Assembly: GCA_008360955.1 (NCBI GenBank)
Contig: LUCM01007979.1
Coordinates: 3,264 to 67,263 of the forward strand
Source of the DNA: Fasciolopsis buskii
Taxonomy: Eukaryota; Platyhelminthes; Trematoda; Plagiorchiida; Fasciolidae
Length of the DNA stretch: 64,000 nucleotides
Direction: 5' to 3'
Shown here: positions 59,886 to 64,000 of the stretch, in pieces
Layout: each line of letters opens with the position of its first letter
How positions within the stretch are numbered: the first letter of the stretch is position 1
Program-made: the position numbers and the translations under genes
Notes under the pieces: model-generated
The model's input: the letters and a program-made list of their open reading frames with translations, nothing else
Told to the model about the DNA's origin: nothing
Database searches by the model: none

Positions 59886-62800
59886 TTGTCGAATTGAAAT
59901 CAAACAATTCGGTAACGTAATAATGTCGCAAAGGACAATTACAAGCAAACTACAAATTGGTAACTTGATTAGGAATGAGAACGCTTTTTCTCTTTTCCAA
60001 CTTAAAAATTTTGATCTATTTTGTCCGCTTTTGTACTATTTTTGTGAAACACCGGCGTTCAGATAGACCGTACAAAACTCAGATGCAAAGTTACGGAGAA
60101 ACTTGGGGGCTAAACGTGCCATATCACTAAGAGTCAAACTGGTGCCATTTCGATATCTGAAATGTTGTTCAGATGTATCCGGGTTGTTATATATCTGTCG
60201 CTCATGTTTCGCTTTTGCACAGTGGCACTGAGTACTTCGAATGTGGCTTCTCTGAAACCGAGTAAAGAAATGCTACGTTCACGTTTCCGTTACCTTGTTA
60301 AATCAACTCTTCGCTGGTTTACCATGAAATCCACGTGCAAACAGGCAGTTTTTATGATCGGTCTGGTTCGGACAATTTTTTTCGCGCAGTCTTTTTTCCT
60401 GCTGTTGGACTGGATTCGGTTTTCCTTTCCATTTTCGTTCCGTGGGCAGAAAAACCACGTTCAATTCAACGTCGATCGCACTCGGTTGTTTTTCTGACTA
60501 CCTTAGGGCACAGTACGGCTATTTCGTATGAGGTATTTAACGTGTCGAGAGAAAAGGTTCGTGCAAACACAACGATAATAGACCATTCGCCTCATTTGCC
60601 TCGATCCAATTTCACATGTGAACAAACGGGACTAGCGTGATAACATCCCACTAACTCCTGTCACAAAACAGTCCGACTGTATTGATCTCGCGAGTGATCA
60701 CATAGGTAGCCGCGTGGTATGAAAGCAGTTCTATAAAGGCGTGATCGGACGTATTGTAGTGAACTGAGCAAGATTTACCAAGCTCTCTGCTCCCCGCACA
60801 TCGGCCTAAAGTTTTACATCCCACTTTCGGTCAGTATAGCCGGAGATGAAATAATTTGGAATGGGAAGTAAAGTTTATTCTAACTAAACTTACCATGGCC
60901 TTCGCGTTTCGGCCTCCATTCCGACATGCGGATGGTGTTCACGTGCAACTGGGAATTCTACCAATCGCAAAAATGCAAATGATTAGAATCTAGTCTTGAG
61001 CAGTCCAACACATTTTTGGTCCTAACTGGGTGGGACTTTTTGGGACATTTCAGGTATCCTTTTCTCCTGACAGACAGTCTCATTGGGGAGGTAAGAGGCG
61101 AGGTAAGTGAGAGAGAAAACAGCCACATGTCCGGATAGTATGGATTCAATTCATTCGGATAAACCTATCAGTCTATACACTAACAGTGGTTGAGAGCAAA
61201 ACCGATGCAGTCAAAGTATCGTAGCAAAATTTTGTTCTCCTCCTTATACCCGAATCCAAGATGATCTCAGACCACTAGTTACAGCATTGGTACTACAGAA
61301 ATGTTTCATAAGTATTAAATTCGAAATCTAAAGCTGTTTGCTCCAAATCACCTCGAATCAACTAAGAATAAAGATTTTACCACTTGAGAACGGCCAGGTG
61401 AAGAAATATGTCGTTGTTTGCATGTTTCTCTTGCGAAATGAAACGATGGATCCCATGTTGCAAGCCCTAATCGGTATAGACATAGTCACGTATGAGTAGT
61501 TGTCCAACCAGCCAATCACGCGTTCAATCTATCTAACTGTATACACATATAGTTGGCAGGCCGGGCGTAACAGGTTAGTCAACTATCGATTGTGACGCAC
61601 CGCCTTACGTCAGTAACCCACAGTTAGTTGCAGAGGGTAATTCCCACCTAATTCCACACTGTATTCAACACCCAAAAAGAACTGTCATCATGCACAGAAG
61701 TCAGTTGGATCATATTGTTTAAATCACAGGACTGTCGTGCACGAGTGCAACAGTGAAGATTTGTTGAACTAACCGAACCATAAAGTTCGTTGGCTTCGGA
61801 GGAACTCTAACCTAAGTATGGACACCATCCGCTCATTGGATTACTGGGGAAATTTACAGTGGTGAGTATTATGTGTTAGCTTAACATGGAAGATGCGCTA
61901 GGGTGACAAAAATCCCATGTTGTGGGTTTATAACTCAGCTGATAGAACATATGGATTCCTATTCCTCTAGGCGTATGCGTTTTTCTATAAAACTAGAACG
62001 GATGAGAAAATCAATGAAACCACGTTCTGCAACGAAATTAAGTACCTAATTTGTTTTCCTGTGAAACTCCCCAAAATTGTGTAAATCGTCCTGATCAAAA
62101 ATTTTGCAAATTTCTTTTTAATTTTGCCAAAATTCGACAATCATTTTACTGTCTAAAAATGCAGACATTTTTCAAGGAGTCAACGCATAGGTCCCCGTAC
62201 GGACTCCTTCCACGTACATGCGGTAGAAAATACCCTACGAAAAACAACTTTTTGTCACCTAAATACTACGAAGATCTTTCTGGCGGAGCCAAGGTTAACA
62301 TTGTGAAGCGGGACCTAATTCGGGGCACATGAATTCGAATCTTTCACAAAAGAAGCGTCTGAGAATTATGACGGAGTCCTTAGCGAGAGAAAAGGACTTG
62401 CCATGTTCAAAAACGACACTTAAACAATGATAAACTATTAAATTGTATGTCATAAAATCCAAACAAACCACTCGCAATATTGTGACATTCAAGGGAGATA
62501 AAGTATGTTTGCGCTATTCAATCATTTGTGGTCGAATATACTAGGACAAGAGATAAGGTCGACTTTGGTGGCATACGTCTCTGTGAGGTTGACGAATAGT
62601 TCGTGTGTCGAAAGCCATAACTCGAGCTTCCGTTTTTCACCCTTGCTGCTGAGTAGATTTGGCTGGAAGTTTATGGGATCGTACACATACGGTGGTTTTT
62701 GACTTTTCCAAAAGCTGACTGACTATTTCGAAGCTAATAAAACAGTTTTTAAGTTACCAGTACGTGTGAGTCCGCTGCCCAATCAGTGGGCATTCAAGCG

Positions 62801-62899
62801 AAGCTGCCAGAGATGTGTGTGTGATTATGAACGGGTGTGCGTGTGTGATATAGCCGCGGATGCACTTTGACTGTATGCTTCTACCTACCATAATCTGCT

Positions 62900-62904
<5 letters not shown>

Positions 62905-62939
<35 letters not shown>
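62905..62939. repeat. TA microsatellite
   Basis: About seventeen TA units, the longest simple repeat in the window. Confidence 0.9.
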
Positions 62940-62941
<2 letters not shown>

Positions 62942-64000
62942 CACTGTCATAATAAGGGTAGGTAGCAAATTTTGACAAAAAATGTCACATGGTTGTCTTA
63001 AAAACAACAACAACAACACAAAATGTTCGAAAAAGATATTTTTGGACACCTTTCCAGTTCGTAATAAATTTATCAGTAAAACTAGAAAGATTTCGCTCTT
63101 TTGTTTTTCAAAATGATTTTGGACGTATTCCGCGGAACATGTCTTTCAAGAATTATGACAAAAAAATGGTTTGTGAGTTCGTTTTGGCGTTTTGGCCCGG
63201 TTAAATGTTCACTTTTTTGCCGTGTTAAAATGTTACCAAATATAAATTGCAATTTAGATTATTAGTTACGATATAACGTGATGGAATTATCTACAGAAAA
63301 ATCACCTAGCAATAAGAAAAACCACAGAGCACTAAACGTGACGAAGTGTGCTTATTCGCACAATGAAATGAACTACGCATGGTTTAGCAGTAAACCAATT
63401 AAGGTGTGAGAAATTTTTCGTGGCCTCGGTCGAAACTGACTCCCAAGCATCGGATTGGTGAGTCTGTCGAGGTAGGCATCCTGAAAGCCTCGGTAATAGT
63501 GAAGGCATTTGTAGCTCCGTCCAATCTTTCTCCGCAAATGTTTCAAACTTTCTCATTCAACGGTGGTTCGGACACCTCAAACATCATTGGCAACCCAACG
63601 TGATGGTAATTCAAACCAACTAGTTCTAGAAAAATAGAAGGCTATTTTTGGGACAAACTACTGGTATGAACGTCGAATCCACGGTAGAACGTAGATTAGG
63701 AAGTTAATTTCCCGGCATTCGAGCATCAAATAGAAAATGTGTATAGCAGCCTTTGGAAGCTTAGGAACTATTGGTTCTCCGTCCAATCCTCGGTTCGTGG
63801 TAAATTTTCCCCGAATTGAGACCTCTTTTGCTTCTTTCTCACTTAATTACTACACTTAAAAATGTATCTTACACCATGAGCTTTGAATGTGGACTTTGGT
63901 CACATCGTTTGACTTGGTTCCCTTGCTGACCTCTTTGCTCGAAGGATAGTAACGCGTAAAAACCTTTTAATTTATCTCATTATTGCTTACAATAAGAGTG

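Larger units (their letters stand above)
58871..64000. other. Region upstream of the FERM N-terminal exon; no gene recognised
   Basis: May hold 5' untranslated exons or the promoter of the FERM gene, but I cannot point to them. It holds one family C copy (59745-59885) and a long TA run. Frames at 60162-60640 and 63332-63603 are open but match nothing that I know. Confidence 0.4.

Noticed and set aside
60895..60930. Minus-strand GGAGGCCGAAACGCG as a ribozyme 3' half
   Set aside because: The matching CUGANGA box and a convincing stem II are missing.

Overview
The window looks like a piece of a large, repeat-rich animal genome, most likely a parasitic flatworm (trematode or diphyllobothriid-type cestode). 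That assignment is an inference. It rests on exons of 98-147 nt with GT/AG borders separated by introns of 3-35 kb, and on many decayed non-LTR, Penelope-like, Ty3/gypsy-like and tRNA-derived SINE-like elements of kinds common in flatworms. There is no bacterial-type gene layout. Almost every open frame of 60-140 codons is chance or transposon debris.

The backbone is one minus-strand gene for a FERM-domain protein. I recovered its exons by matching splice sites and codon phase to the FERM fold. In transcription order they are 58833-58687 (probable N-terminal exon, start of the F1 lobe), 44156-44052 (F1), 9363-9242 (end of F1), 5136-5039 (start of F2) and 2097-1974 (F2). All phases agree. The F3 lobe and the rest of the protein must lie left of base 1. 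The sequence resembles the FARP/FRMD7/band 4.1 group; the exact subfamily is not proven. The introns are about 14.5, 34.7, 4.1 and 2.9 kb.

The introns hold nearly everything else. 1-9.4 kb: tRNA-derived SINE-like copies (family A, family B) and a family C copy. 9.4-44 kb (the giant intron): family A and B copies, a Penelope-like GIY-YIG remnant at 17.1 kb, a GC-rich promoter-like patch with a TATA box and a short plus-strand ORF at 19.1-19.65 kb, four copies of a hairpin-plus-GAAAC repeat (family D, two in head-to-head inversion at 27.7 kb), a jockey/CR1-like LINE remnant at 29 kb, and a 2.6-kb RTE-type LINE relic at 37.6-40.2 kb with a second piece at 43 kb. 44-58.7 kb: modular family C copies with strong palindromes, a tandem pair of family B elements, a 690-bp near-identical direct duplication separated by a single N, a weak candidate minus-strand gene end at 47.8-48.5 kb, a second Penelope-like endonuclease relic at 49.7-50.1 kb, a pair of direct repeats at 51.4/53.2 kb, a Ty3/gypsy integrase relic at 54.5 kb and a decayed CR1-like LINE at 57.3-58.3 kb. 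59-64 kb: another family C copy and a long TA run; no gene recognised.

No operon, CRISPR array, rRNA or clearly functional tRNA was seen. I do not see a convincing new multi-gene system. The most interesting signals are the FERM gene hidden across about 57 kb, the promoter-like patch inside its giant intron, the hairpin-GAAAC repeat family, and the N-flanked duplication, which is probably an assembly artefact.
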